A stretch of 47,072 nucleotides of DNA from an uncultured Bacteroidales bacterium (GTDB lineage: Bacteria; Bacteroidota; Bacteroidia; Bacteroidales; Paludibacteraceae), in the NCBI GenBank assembly GCA_937915765.1, contig CALGHE010000063.1, positions 1 to 47,072 of the forward strand, read 5' to 3'. Numbering within the stretch: the first letter of the stretch is position 1; each line of letters opens with the position of its first letter. Below the pieces are notes generated by a model. That model was not told where the DNA came from. It searched no databases and saw only the letters and a list, made by a program, of their open reading frames with translations. Positions 8,046 through 17,572 of the stretch are shown here, piece by piece. A program made the position numbers and the translations under genes.

Positions 8046-9200
8046 TCAAACTCTTGACTTCAGGATTTCCCTTACTTTTTCTGGTGTTATAGTTTTATTT
8101 TCGCCAAGCACAACCCCTCTATCCGCAAGACGTTTCACAACAGGCTCTATGCAATCTTCTGCAAGTCCGTAGTCAGACAATCTTGTCTTAACGCCCATGC
8201 TCGCAAAAAACGCTTCAAGCTTCGCAATAGACTGCTCTATTCTGCTCGCCTCATCACCTTCAGAAACGCCGAACACACGTTCGCCCATCTGCATTATCTT
8301 CGCGCCCTTTTCGCCTCTCATCACACTAAGCACGCCTGGAAGCACGATAGCCAAAGTCTGACCATGATCAAGCCCATAAAGCGCTGTGATTTCGTGACCT
8401 ATCATGTGTGTAGCCCAATCTTCGGGCACACCTTTAGAAATCCATCCGTTCAGAGCCCAAGTAGAGGCCCACATCAAGTTAGAGCGCACCTCGTAATCTT
8501 CCGGAGTTTTCAAAGCCTGAGGCCCCTCCTCAACAAGAACAGAGAGAATAGACTCTGCGAATCTGTCCTGAACCTTAGCGCCCACAGGGTATGTCAGATA
8601 CTGCTCTGCAACGTGCACGAAAGTGTCCACCACCCCATTGCCGATCTGGCGAGGAGGCAACGAATAAGTTGTTTCAGGGTCAAGCACAGAGAACTTAGGA
8701 AGCACAAGACGAGAATTAAAATCACGTTTTTCCTTAGTTGCGTCCTTAGTAATAACCGCGCCGGAGTTCATTTCAGAACCAGTAGCCGGCAAAGTCAGCA
8801 CAACGCCAATCGGCAGCGCATTAGACGGCTGTTTTCCTTCCACCAAAATGCCCCAAGGATCGCCCTCTACAAACTGAGCAGCAGCGATAAGCTTAGTTCC
8901 GTCTAGCACAGAACCTCCTCCTACAGAAAGCAAGAAGTCAATCTTTTCTTTTTTGCAAAGCTCAACGGCCTTCATGCACGTCTCAAAGTGCGGATTCGGT
9001 TCTATTCCGCCAAACTCGAAAAGCACACGTCCCTCCATCGCTTTTTTCACCTGTTCATAAACACCGTTCTTTTTGATACTTCCGCCGCCGTAAGTCATAA
9101 GCACACGCGCGTCTGCAGGAATCTCCTCTGCAATTTTAGCAATGCTGCCCTTGCCAAAAATAATCTTTACTGAATTTGAAAAACTGAAATTGTTCATCAT
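8046..9200 (-). CDS. Iron-containing alcohol dehydrogenase, YqhD-like
   Basis: A 384-residue group III metal-dependent alcohol/aldehyde reductase. The N-terminal nucleotide-binding half has LMTYGGGSIKKNG (about residues 34-46) and the phosphate-binding SVGGGSVLDGTK (about 92-103). The C-terminal helical half has the metal ligands: the Asp and His in GVVDTFVHV, and His residues in HMIGHEITALYGLDHGQ. Spacing and the GGGS motif agree with YqhD/BdhA-type NADPH-dependent reductases of short aldehydes. Transcribed alone, with a −7 box upstream. Substrate is not predictable. Confidence 0.9.
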   Translation of the reverse strand: MMNNFSFSNSVKIIFGKGSIAKIAEEIPADARVLMTYGGGSIKKNGVYEQVKKAMEGRVLFEFGGIEPNPHFETCMKAVELCKKEKIDFLLSVGGGSVLDGTKLIAAAQFVEGDPWGILVEGKQPSNALPIGVVLTLPATGSEMNSGAVITKDATKEKRDFNSRLVLPKFSVLDPETTYSLPPRQIGNGVVDTFVHVAEQYLTYPVGAKVQDRFAESILSVLVEEGPQALKTPEDYEVRSNLMWASTWALNGWISKGVPEDWATHMIGHEITALYGLDHGQTLAIVLPGVLSVMRGEKGAKIMQMGERVFGVSEGDEASRIEQSIAKLEAFFASMGVKTRLSDYGLAEDCIEPVVKRLADRGVVLGENKTITPEKVREILKSRV

Positions 9201-9225
9201 AATTTTACTGATTGAAACATTTACA

Positions 9226-9233
9226 CAAATTTA
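9226..9233 (-). promoter_or_regulatory. −7 promoter box for the alcohol dehydrogenase
   Basis: On the minus strand the sequence reads TAAATTTG, matching TAnnTTTG, 26 nt upstream of the start codon. Confidence 0.45.
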
Positions 9234-9324
9234 CTAATGCCACAAATTTAAAAAAAATCCACAACATTTGCCAATTTATCTCCATTAAATTTCCATTGGG
9301 TCACAATCACGTTTACAATGGAGA

Positions 9325-10149
9325 TTATTGCTCTATTTTTTTCACGAACTTTATTTTTTCTAATTTTTCACAATGTGGACGTTCGGACTTTATTGCTTTT
9401 ACAACAAACTCAGGAACCGGTGTCCCTTCATCAGCAACTAAATAGACTTCCCTGTTTATCACTTCTTCACTAAAATAATTATCGACTTCACTAATACTTA
9501 AAGTGTCTTCATGTAGATGTACAGAGAAGAATTGTTCATCTTCCGATAAAAATAGGCTTAAAGTATTTGAAGCTTCAAAGTAAACCTCTTTGTAAACCTC
9601 TTTGCCATTTCTCACTTCTCTTTTCTCATAATCGGCTACACTTCCATCCGAATAATAATATGTCTTACTGTAATCGCCACCATCTCCACCTCCATATTCA
9701 CTTGACTCCATAACCTTTATTCCATTTCTGTATGCCACCACTGCTTCACCTCCACCACCTTCGTCAAAGAACTCCGTAATGTTCACTTCATACACTGCAT
9801 CAGGCGCATAGTTCCAGTTATTAAAAGAACATGCAATACTATCAACTTCCTTAAAGTGTTGATACAAAGGTGACTTAATTTTGAATTTAAGCCTCCTATA
9901 TCGTACCCCGCCATATTCATCCGAAGAATCTTTAACAATCTCATCCTCTGCAACAAACGAGTCGATTTCAGCACTGTCCACCGCAATTGTATCTGCCAAT
10001 TTAGGAACAGGATTTGCAAGCACTACACTATCTGCATCTGTCGGTACTACAGCTGCATCTACAACATCATTAGTCCCTGCATTCTTCTGAGAACAAGATG
10101 CAAGAGCAAATATGAACAATAAGAGTCCAATGACATTGAACCGTTTCAT
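9325..10149 (-). CDS. Predicted lipoprotein of unknown function
   Basis: I do not recognise this protein. The ATG at the complement of 10147-10149 gives MKRFNVIGLLLFIFALASC, a clear lipoprotein signal with the lipidated Cys at residue 19; an upstream start adding 13 residues would bury it. The roughly 274-residue product is acidic and starts with a low-complexity Asp/Val/Ala linker. A later part is rich in Tyr, Gly and Asp (around GGVRYRRLKFK and GGGDGGDYSKTYYY) and reads like beta strands. It lies about 100 nt downstream of the DUF5723-OmpA gene on the same strand and may share its transcript. Confidence 0.65.
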   Translation of the reverse strand: MKRFNVIGLLLFIFALASCSQKNAGTNDVVDAAVVPTDADSVVLANPVPKLADTIAVDSAEIDSFVAEDEIVKDSSDEYGGVRYRRLKFKIKSPLYQHFKEVDSIACSFNNWNYAPDAVYEVNITEFFDEGGGGEAVVAYRNGIKVMESSEYGGGDGGDYSKTYYYSDGSVADYEKREVRNGKEVYKEVYFEASNTLSLFLSEDEQFFSVHLHEDTLSISEVDNYFSEEVINREVYLVADEGTPVPEFVVKAIKSERPHCEKLEKIKFVKKIEQ

Positions 10150-10251
10150 TTTGAATGAACGAATAACTACAAGCTTAATCATAGGCATAAAATATTAAAT
10201 AAATGCAGGCAAAGCCAAAGCCCTGCCCGCACATAAAATTAGAGATATTTA

Positions 10252-12453
10252 TTATTTCTTGCTGTTTTTATCCTTTACCTCCTTTTCAACAACTTTTTCG
10301 ACAAAGAATTCAAGCACAATGCGTCGGTTCTTGAGTCTGCCAGCTTCGGTCTTATCTGAAGCCAAAGGCTTTTCGCAACCCATACCTTCAATTTCGATAC
10401 GGTGGCGTTCAACACCCTGCTCAACAAAGTACTCACGCACAAGCATAGCATGCTCTTTAGACAACATGTAGCTATAACCTTTGTTCTTCTGGAAGTCTGT
10501 GTGACCGACAATCTTCACGAAATAACGTTTGTGATTCAACAAAATCTCAGCCGCAGGCCTCAACACTTTATGCGACTTAGGATTAAGCACCATAAAGCCA
10601 TTCTTCTCATAAGTCTTAATATTGAACACAACATTATCCACGATAGCCTGCTCTTCGGCAGTCAGTTTGATCGGAACAAGAATAGTGTCCTTGACAACAA
10701 CTTTATCCACCTTAGCGCAACCGCTTTCTGTCACGAACTTAACACTGTCCGCCGCAGTTCCAAGACATTTGTCTTTATAGTCACAAACACCGTCATTATC
10801 AGTATCGACAGCAGCGTCACAACCAGACTCGTTCACGAAGCCGGCAAGCAGTTTGTCAGACTGAGGACAAAGGTCAAGATAATCAGGCACACCGTCAGCG
10901 TCAGAGTCAACCGGACATCCGACAGAGTCAACTGCCACATTATCAGGCGTATCATCACACTTATCCAGATTATCCGCAACACCGTCGCCGTCAGAGTCAT
11001 AAGAGTACGCAAGAGTCGCCGTACTGTCAATGAACGATTCGATTTCCTTAAACTTATCCTTTCTGTAGCCAAATATCAAGTTAAGACCAACAGACAAGTC
11101 AGCCTGCTTAGTTTGGCTCGGTATGAGAATATCCTCGCTCTTAGCATACTTTAACGGAATATTGTCCATTGCGAAGAACAAGTTCACAGGACCAAGGTTA
11201 AAGTTCATTCCGCAACCAAGGTTACTGAACCTACCGTCAAGAAGCGAGTAAGTCAACGAAGCAGAGAACGCGTCAGCCGGACGGAAATTAGCCGAAATCA
11301 TAAGCTCTTCAGAAACATTGCTAGGTCTGAAATAGGTCTTAGACAAAAGTCCGAAGCCGATTTTATCCTTCAGAATACTGTATTCAGCTCCGACCAGAGC
11401 CTTTGCAGTTAACCATGTTTTATAAGAAGACGGATTCCTGTCAACCTTAAACATATCTTCCGCCATCTCCTCATACTTTTCACCATAATCAGTAGAATCG
11501 TCTCCCACATCATAAACAATACCGTCAAATACAAAATCGCCGCGTTTAACCATAGCCTGCACATTATCCTTCCAGTGAATCAGCCCAAGGTCTGTCACGC
11601 TTGCAGACAGCTGCAACTGCGGCAGCACCTTATAAGTTGCTCCAAGGTCGAAAGCCACACCATTTCCGGAAGCCTTGGCATAATCAGCGACCTCCAAGTC
11701 ATCATTAAACTCAACATCTTCGATCATGCTCTTTTCATCAGCCACGAGCGTCACACCCGGACAAGCGATATAAGCCTCCGCATCACCAGTAAACGCCCAC
11801 TTATCCTTGCCAATCTCTAATTTAAGATTGTCAAACTTAGTTATTGCATTAGCATGCCCATACAAATACTTAAACTTAGCGCCGACAGTCAGCTTATCAT
11901 TAATCTGATAAGAGTATCCAAGTCCGACCTCAGAAAAAAGTAAAGCCGCGACATTCAAATCGTCCAAGTCATAAACCTTCTTTTCATCTTCGTCCATACC
12001 CACAAGAGCGATTTCCGGTATAGCCTTCGGCACCGACACCTGCACATCAGCACGAGTAGAGAGATTAACGTTAAAATAAGAACGTTTCACACGGAACCCG
12101 AAGTTAACCAAATCTATATTAAAATCAGAGAACACCCTCAGGTTTTTGCGGTAAGCGTCCAAAAAGTCGTCAACACCGTTTTCGACTGCGCTATGCAGGA
12201 AAGTGACAGTCTGCGGCTTTCCGTCCAACGTCACCTTATAAATAACATCATCAAACGTCAAAGAATTATTACCTGCAGCCACATGAAGATTTGTAAGCCC
12301 CGGCACACCGATATAGAACTTGCACTCCGGACGGAACGCTGGGTTAAACTTGTTCTGCAACGGATTCTTCTTCATGAAATACATAGTGTTCGACATCTGA
12401 CCATAAGACAAAGAGCAGAAAGAACACAATATCAGCATCAAATATTTTTTCAT
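10252..12453 (-). CDS. DUF5723 beta-barrel fused to TSP3 repeats and OmpA domain
   Basis: A 733-residue outer-membrane protein. After the signal peptide (MKKYLMLILCSFCSLSYGQ), residues 20-470 look like a DUF5723 barrel: NKFNPAFRPECKFYIGVPG near the N-terminus, then alternating strands such as VGLGYSYQINDKLTVGAKFKYLYG. Residues about 485-575 hold three calcium-binding thrombospondin type 3 repeats (DSDGDGVADNLDKC, DSDADGVPDYLDLC, DTDNDGVCDYKDKC). Residues about 600-720 form an OmpA peptidoglycan-binding domain with VKIVGHTDFQKNKG and GRLKNRRIVLEFF. The layout predicts an outer-membrane barrel tethered to peptidoglycan. It starts 14 nt after the stop of the large lipoprotein gene, so the two are one operon and possibly one complex. 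Confidence 0.82.
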   Translation of the reverse strand: MKKYLMLILCSFCSLSYGQMSNTMYFMKKNPLQNKFNPAFRPECKFYIGVPGLTNLHVAAGNNSLTFDDVIYKVTLDGKPQTVTFLHSAVENGVDDFLDAYRKNLRVFSDFNIDLVNFGFRVKRSYFNVNLSTRADVQVSVPKAIPEIALVGMDEDEKKVYDLDDLNVAALLFSEVGLGYSYQINDKLTVGAKFKYLYGHANAITKFDNLKLEIGKDKWAFTGDAEAYIACPGVTLVADEKSMIEDVEFNDDLEVADYAKASGNGVAFDLGATYKVLPQLQLSASVTDLGLIHWKDNVQAMVKRGDFVFDGIVYDVGDDSTDYGEKYEEMAEDMFKVDRNPSSYKTWLTAKALVGAEYSILKDKIGFGLLSKTYFRPSNVSEELMISANFRPADAFSASLTYSLLDGRFSNLGCGMNFNLGPVNLFFAMDNIPLKYAKSEDILIPSQTKQADLSVGLNLIFGYRKDKFKEIESFIDSTATLAYSYDSDGDGVADNLDKCDDTPDNVAVDSVGCPVDSDADGVPDYLDLCPQSDKLLAGFVNESGCDAAVDTDNDGVCDYKDKCLGTAADSVKFVTESGCAKVDKVVVKDTILVPIKLTAEEQAIVDNVVFNIKTYEKNGFMVLNPKSHKVLRPAAEILLNHKRYFVKIVGHTDFQKNKGYSYMLSKEHAMLVREYFVEQGVERHRIEIEGMGCEKPLASDKTEAGRLKNRRIVLEFFVEKVVEKEVKDKNSKK

Positions 12454-12467
12454 CTTATAGCCTCCTT

Positions 12468-14159
12468 TTATTCTTCAATTGTAATACCTGCTTTCACATA
12501 GAACTCAGCCGACACGCTAAGCAAGTCTTTTGTAGTCACCTTCACCGCCTCTGCAGTTTTCGAGTTAACCGCAATACGGTAAGCCGTTCTCATGTGCCTA
12601 ATCTTTTTGATATCGTCCAGCACGCTGCCGTCAAATTCAATCTCTATCTGTTCCACAGACGGTTTCACCACATTGTTAGAGACTGGGTCCACGATAGCCG
12701 GAGAAACCTTGATGGTCTTGTTAAGCTTGTCATTCTCAATCTTCTTTGGCACATTCACTTCAAAATATCCGTTAACAGCCGAGACCTCTTCCATGAAATC
12801 AAGCTGAATTTCAGCTTCAAAAGGAAGATTGTTCACTACGTCCAGAGTAAGCACAATTTTATCGAGGCTAACATCATAATCTTCAAAGAACTCTTCTGTA
12901 TCAATATCTTTCACAGTGTCAGCAATACTTACGTACGAACCGTTCTTGAACCAAGCCGGCACTTCAACACCCACGCCGACCTCCACAAACGCATCGTCTG
13001 TGAAATAGTAATTTCCGCCATCTGTAGGAGTGCCGCCGAGCATAAACTCATAGTTGAACGACATAGTGTCCGGATAAATGTTTAGCAGTTCGTCGATAGA
13101 GCCGTTTGCCGCGCCGAACAAAGCAGAAGCTCTGAATGTGTCCTCGCCAGCCTGAGGCACAACCTTCATATCATAATAAGGCATGCCATTCTCAAACTTA
13201 GCCAACGCCGACGTTTCGTTTATAGAACTCACGGCCCTCAAAGTGTCAATTCTGAAATTCACCGGCACGCCCACGTTAGTCAGGACAGAAAGGCTGACCT
13301 TAGGGTCAACAAAATTAAGTTTGAAGTCCTTGTCCTCTTCGCTGTACAAGTCTATCTCCACAAGATTAGACTCTCTCTGCGGCTCCTGCGTCTCAAAAAC
13401 GCCCCACACCTGCTTGTACTTAATCGATTTAGAAGGATTCAGCACAACCGAAATATAAGAGTTTTCTTTAAGGAAGACCTGCACGTCGCTCTTCAGCACC
13501 ATCTTGCAGTTGATAGGAATACCTGTCTCGATGCCTGTCATATCAACCACCTTGCCGCTAAAGTCCAGATTAAGCACCTCGCCAAGATTGTCAACAGTAA
13601 GCACCTCGCCTAATGCAGAGACCGCCATTGTCGAGTTAGCCAGCAAGTCCTGCGCGTCAGACGACACATAAAGGCTCGCCTTTGTCTCTTTAAGCCAGAT
13701 GCTGTCCAGACGCACCACTCCGGAATTTTCCTCTATAACGTGCGTGAACGTCACATCCATCGGAAGTTCATCACCTTTTTTGAGCATAACCGGAATGCCC
13801 TTAAAACCTAAGTTAGACGGTATCCCTTCCGGATACTGCTCTTCAATTTTGCTCTTCAGAAGCTCATGCAAAGAGAATGTTCTAAACTTTCTCTCCCCTT
13901 TGATTTCGAAAGGCTCCACTTCAAAGCGAGTCACTGTGTCATACCTGAACACAAGCATACCAGAGCCTTCCTCTTTCAAGCCCTCCACTTCGAGCTCTTC
14001 CAAAAGTTCGCCTATACTGACAGACGTCTGCCCTATAGGCCCAGCAAAAGATGTTTCAACTTGCACCTGCGTCGATAGATTCTCCAGATCATAACCATCC
14101 TCAACACACGAAGACAGCCCCAACAACGGCACAAGAAACCATTGTAAACCTTTTCTCAT
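12468..14159 (-). CDS. Large predicted lipoprotein, partner of the DUF5723-OmpA protein
   Basis: A 563-residue protein with a lipoprotein signal (LVPLLGLSSC, Cys near residue 18), followed by EDGYDLENLSTQVQVETSFAGPIGQ. This opening I associate with Bacteroidota lipoproteins found beside DUF5723 proteins. The rest is rich in beta-strand-like segments (for example SLSVLTNVGVPVNFRIDTL and EIQLDFMEEVSAVNGYFEV), and no enzyme motif is seen. It is first in a minus-strand operon, with the barrel protein 14 nt downstream, so an accessory role to that barrel is inferred. Function unknown. Confidence 0.7.
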   Translation of the reverse strand: MRKGLQWFLVPLLGLSSCVEDGYDLENLSTQVQVETSFAGPIGQTSVSIGELLEELEVEGLKEEGSGMLVFRYDTVTRFEVEPFEIKGERKFRTFSLHELLKSKIEEQYPEGIPSNLGFKGIPVMLKKGDELPMDVTFTHVIEENSGVVRLDSIWLKETKASLYVSSDAQDLLANSTMAVSALGEVLTVDNLGEVLNLDFSGKVVDMTGIETGIPINCKMVLKSDVQVFLKENSYISVVLNPSKSIKYKQVWGVFETQEPQRESNLVEIDLYSEEDKDFKLNFVDPKVSLSVLTNVGVPVNFRIDTLRAVSSINETSALAKFENGMPYYDMKVVPQAGEDTFRASALFGAANGSIDELLNIYPDTMSFNYEFMLGGTPTDGGNYYFTDDAFVEVGVGVEVPAWFKNGSYVSIADTVKDIDTEEFFEDYDVSLDKIVLTLDVVNNLPFEAEIQLDFMEEVSAVNGYFEVNVPKKIENDKLNKTIKVSPAIVDPVSNNVVKPSVEQIEIEFDGSVLDDIKKIRHMRTAYRIAVNSKTAEAVKVTTKDLLSVSAEFYVKAGITIEE

Positions 14160-14453
14160 ACAATTTCTTTTTTTACCTACAGTTTATTTTATCAAATGTT
14201 TTTTTCAATTCACGAATATAGACATAATAAACGACAAAAGCGCAAATTTCTTCAATATTATTTCTTTTTTTTCGCATAAACTTAACTTTCGTGTAAATTT
14301 CTATGATTTTAAAGTTATTATCTCTCCGGTTCGATGCAGCATCGCCCCTCAAGAACAGGTTCTTCCGAACCATAAAATCCGCTTAAAAAGGCTACCTTTC
14401 ACAAAAAAACGACAAACGGACTCGCAACATTGCCAAAATGACACTTTTTTTAC

Positions 14454-14461
14454 TACATTTG
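14454..14461 (+). promoter_or_regulatory. −7 promoter box that fixes the rluA-type gene start
   Basis: TACATTTG matches TAnnTTTG. It lies downstream of an in-frame ATG at 14438 and 16 nt upstream of the ATG at 14477, which supports 14477 as the true start. Confidence 0.55.
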
Positions 14462-14476
14462 CAAAAATTTATTTAT

Positions 14477-15376
14477 ATGGTTCCTCAAAGAAGAAAGAAT
14501 TTCGCAAAAGAGAAAAAGACCGCTTTCACAGTGAAAGAGGCTGACACTCTGTTCAATTTCGTGTTTGCCAAAATGAGCAGCATGAGCAAGACTGCCGTAA
14601 AGTCTCTGTTGTCCAGCAGACAAATCATGGTCAATGACAATTTCGAAAGCAAATTCGACTTTCCGCTGAAGCCGGGCGACCGCATCACGGTTTACTGCAC
14701 AAGCCACAAAGCGAAGTTCACACACTCTAAAGTAAAGATTATTCACGAAGACGACCATATCATAGTGATTGACAAAGCGGCCGGCCTTTTGTCGGTCGCA
14801 ACAGACAAAAAGGAGGATCTGACCGCATACAAAATTATTCAGGGCTATGTGAAAAAACAAAATTTCCAGAACCAGATTTTCACAGTGCACCGAATAGACA
14901 GAGAGACTTCCGGAGTTTTAGTTTTTGCCAAAAGCAAAGAGGTGCAGGAACTGTTGCAAAGAGACTGGCAGCACAAGTCACACGAACGCATCTACTACGC
15001 TATCGTGGAAGGATACGTGGAGCAAGACAACGGAACTATAACAACTTGGCTGACAGAGGACTGGAAGTCTAAAAAAGTATATTCCAGCAATGTTGAAAAC
15101 GGCGGACTGAAGTCCGTGACTCACTATGAAGTCATAGAACGCAACAACGGTTACAGCATGCTGAAAGTGCAGCTCGAAACAGGCAGAAAAAACCAGATCA
15201 GAGTGCAGATGCAGAGCATAGGCCACCCTATAATTGGCGACAAAAAATACGGAAGCAAGATTAATCCGCTCGGCAGAATCGGTCTGCACGCTTCTGTTCT
15301 TGGATTCTATCACCCCGTAACCGGCAAGTTCGCGCGTTTTGAGTCGCCCATCCCTAAATACTTCAAACTGAAATAA
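14477..15376 (+). CDS. RluA-family pseudouridine synthase with S4 domain
   Basis: Converts specific uridines in rRNA (or tRNA) to pseudouridine. The 299-residue product starts MVPQRRKNFAKEKK. An S4 RNA-binding domain occupies about residues 25-80 (SKTAVKSLLSSRQIMVNDN and LKPGDRITVY). The catalytic domain (about 90-295) has IDKAAGLLSVA, the catalytic-Asp motif HRIDRETSGVLVFAKS, and the later motifs LETGRKNQIRVQM and GDKKYGS. These are the standard RluA/RluC/RluD motifs; the exact target site cannot be assigned. An ATG at 14438 was rejected because it precedes the promoter. Confidence 0.92.
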   Translation: MVPQRRKNFAKEKKTAFTVKEADTLFNFVFAKMSSMSKTAVKSLLSSRQIMVNDNFESKFDFPLKPGDRITVYCTSHKAKFTHSKVKIIHEDDHIIVIDKAAGLLSVATDKKEDLTAYKIIQGYVKKQNFQNQIFTVHRIDRETSGVLVFAKSKEVQELLQRDWQHKSHERIYYAIVEGYVEQDNGTITTWLTEDWKSKKVYSSNVENGGLKSVTHYEVIERNNGYSMLKVQLETGRKNQIRVQMQSIGHPIIGDKKYGSKINPLGRIGLHASVLGFYHPVTGKFARFESPIPKYFKLK

Positions 15377-15419
15377 ATTCCTCAATCCGCAAACACTTTC
15401 TAAACTTAATTTTATAAAA

Positions 15420-15458
15420 ATTGCAGATAGCCGCGAAAGAGTTCCGGCTATTTGCAAT
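15420..15458 (+). terminator. Hairpin after the pseudouridine synthase gene
   Basis: ATTGCAGATAGCCG (15420-15433) pairs with CGGCTATTTGCAAT (15445-15458) with one mismatch. It is stable but not followed by a long T-run. Confidence 0.5.
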
Positions 15459-15482
15459 TGTCATAATAAAAAACATACTGCA

Positions 15483-17390
15483 ATGAAAAAACTAATACTA
15501 AACTTATGTACCCTTCTTGCATGCTGCGGGGCTTCAGCGTCGGACACTTGGGTAGTGAACAATGACGGCGACACTATCTGGTACAATTTTAACGACTATG
15601 CCTTAACGGCAAGTGTGACATTCAAAGGAAAAACATACAACTCCTACAAAAATGAATATTCTGACACCATCGTCATTCCTGAAAAGGTGGAGTATAATGG
15701 TACAGAATATAAAGTGACTTCGATCGGAGCTTCCGCATTTAGTGGTTGCTACAAAAAAGAGCGTTCCGAGGTTGCCGCTGAAGAAGTAATGCTAATCATA
15801 GGGGAAATAGTAGAGGATGACATATATGACGAAAGCACCAATCGGAAAAATCATGAAGACTACGAAGCAAATGGACTGAAATACGTGTCAATCCCTAACA
15901 GTGTGACAAAAATAGGAGACGAAGCCTTTTTTCAATGCAAAAATCTTACAAATGTCTTATTGCCCGACAGTATTAAACAAATCGGAAGAGAAGCATTTTC
16001 ATTATGCTCAAGTTTGAACAAAGTGACAATTCCCAAAGGGGTGACATCTATAAAATATAAGGCCTTTTATAACTGTGGAAATCTGAAAAGCATTTTAATG
16101 CAAGGAGGTATTACGACAATCGGAAGAGAGGCTTTTGAAAATTGCTATAATTTGACAAATATAACATTGCCAAACAGTTTGAAGGAAATTGCTTCTGAAG
16201 CTTTTAGCAATTGCCAAAAACTGACAAACGTGTCAATCCCCGAAGGAGTGACTTCAATAGGATACGGAGCTTTTTACGGTTGCCTCAGCCTGACTCACAT
16301 AACAATACCCGACGGTGTGACTGAAATCGGCAAAATAGCTTTTTACAATTGTCCTAATCTAAAAAATGTGTCAATACCAAGCAGTGTGACAACAATTGGG
16401 ACGATGGCCTTCTGCTCCAATATAAATGTCGCAAAAGACAATCCTAATTACAGTTCTGAAGACGGAGTCCTGTTTGACAAGTCCAAAACAACACTGATTC
16501 AATATCCTCTTGGGAAAAGAGGCAAATACACAATTCCAAACGGAGTGACGAAAATAGCGCCAACAGCCTTCATAGACTGTTTCGACCTTACAAGCTTAAC
16601 AATCCCAAGCAGCGTAACGGAAATCGAAACAAGCGGCAATCCTTCCTTCGGAAATATAAATGCTTTTGAATATTGTTCCAAACTTTATGAAATATACAAT
16701 TTTTCCAGTTTGAACATAACGCCGGGAAGCAAGGAACACGGGGGCGTGGCACTATACGCCAAAGATGTGCATACTAGTAAAAATGCGGCTAGCAAACTTA
16801 AACAAGTTGGAGATTTCACTTTCTATGTGACCAAAGACTCAATCGAACTATTAGCATACACCGGCAACGCCACATCTGTAAAATTGCCTCAGAACTTCAA
16901 TGGTAAAAAATATCAGATAGCGGCAAGTGCTTTTGTGTGGAACAGGGACATGAAAAGCGTGACAATCCCAAACGGTGTGACAAAGATTGGCAAATTGGCT
17001 TTTGCGGAGTGCCGTAGCCTGAAAAACATCACAATACCAAACAGCGTGACGGAAATAGAAGAGAGAGCTTTTGCAAATTGCGCAGGTCTCGAAAACGTGA
17101 CAATATCCGAGTCTGTCACAAAAATTGAAACTTTGACATTTTATGGTTGTTGTAAACTGAAAAGCGTGACCATACCTTCCAAAGTCACAATGGTTGGCTG
17201 GGGTGCTTTTAGACTTTGCGACAGTCTGAAAAATATAACCTGCAAAAACATCACACCGCCAGAATGCGACGACGATTTATTCCATGGACTCGACAACTCC
17301 GTCCGCCTCTACGTGCCCACACTCAGCGTGGATAAATACAAGGAAGCGGCTGGCTGGAGATTCATCAGAGAAATTAACGGATACAAATGA
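15483..17390 (+). CDS. BspA-type leucine-rich-repeat surface protein
   Basis: A 635-residue secreted protein with signal peptide MKKLILNLCTLLACCGASAS. From about residue 60 to the end it is built of about 23-residue LRR_5 repeats of the form IPxxVTxIGxxAFxxCxxL (for example IPEGVTSIGYGAFYGCLSL and IPDGVTEIGKIAFYNCPNL), interrupted by two irregular inserts (about 100-130 and 385-480). It ends with YVPTLSVDKYKEAAGW, the usual BspA terminus, and has no recognisable T9SS sorting domain. Proteins of this family bind host or microbial surface ligands; the ligand here is unknown. A large imperfect palindrome follows the stop. Confidence 0.9.
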   Translation: MKKLILNLCTLLACCGASASDTWVVNNDGDTIWYNFNDYALTASVTFKGKTYNSYKNEYSDTIVIPEKVEYNGTEYKVTSIGASAFSGCYKKERSEVAAEEVMLIIGEIVEDDIYDESTNRKNHEDYEANGLKYVSIPNSVTKIGDEAFFQCKNLTNVLLPDSIKQIGREAFSLCSSLNKVTIPKGVTSIKYKAFYNCGNLKSILMQGGITTIGREAFENCYNLTNITLPNSLKEIASEAFSNCQKLTNVSIPEGVTSIGYGAFYGCLSLTHITIPDGVTEIGKIAFYNCPNLKNVSIPSSVTTIGTMAFCSNINVAKDNPNYSSEDGVLFDKSKTTLIQYPLGKRGKYTIPNGVTKIAPTAFIDCFDLTSLTIPSSVTEIETSGNPSFGNINAFEYCSKLYEIYNFSSLNITPGSKEHGGVALYAKDVHTSKNAASKLKQVGDFTFYVTKDSIELLAYTGNATSVKLPQNFNGKKYQIAASAFVWNRDMKSVTIPNGVTKIGKLAFAECRSLKNITIPNSVTEIEERAFANCAGLENVTISESVTKIETLTFYGCCKLKSVTIPSKVTMVGWGAFRLCDSLKNITCKNITPPECDDDLFHGLDNSVRLYVPTLSVDKYKEAAGWRFIREINGYK

Positions 17391-17411
17391 TTTCAGGCAA
17401 TTTCTATAAAC

Positions 17412-17468
17412 GTGAGTCCGACAAATTTACAGGCTGCCTGCCCGAAAGACAAATTTAGTCGAACTCAC
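17412..17468. repeat. Imperfect inverted repeat after the BspA gene
   Basis: Arms 17412-17428 and 17451-17468 pair over about 16 positions with a mismatch and one bulge (GTGAGT with ACTCAC at the ends, AAATTT at the inner side). There is no T-run. It may end bspA transcription; it sits 20 nt before the duplicated gyrB leader. Confidence 0.55.
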
Positions 17469-17487
17469 ATTTAATTTATAAATGTCT

Positions 17488-17572
17488 AAATTTTTAATGC
17501 AATATTCACCCTAAAAATAGAAAAAAACGTTATATTTGTAAAATCAATTTTCGAATAGAAAGATATACAATA
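17488..17572 (+). repeat. Direct repeat copy 1: duplicated gyrB promoter/leader
   Basis: These 85 nt match 20173-20258, the DNA immediately before gyrB, with a single substitution (A versus T in the GCAA/TATTC stretch) and one A missing from a poly-A run. The copy includes the −7 box TATATTTG at 17531-17538. Instead of the gyrB ATG it runs directly into a reading frame encoding the C-terminal end of a BspA-like protein. Confidence 0.95.
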
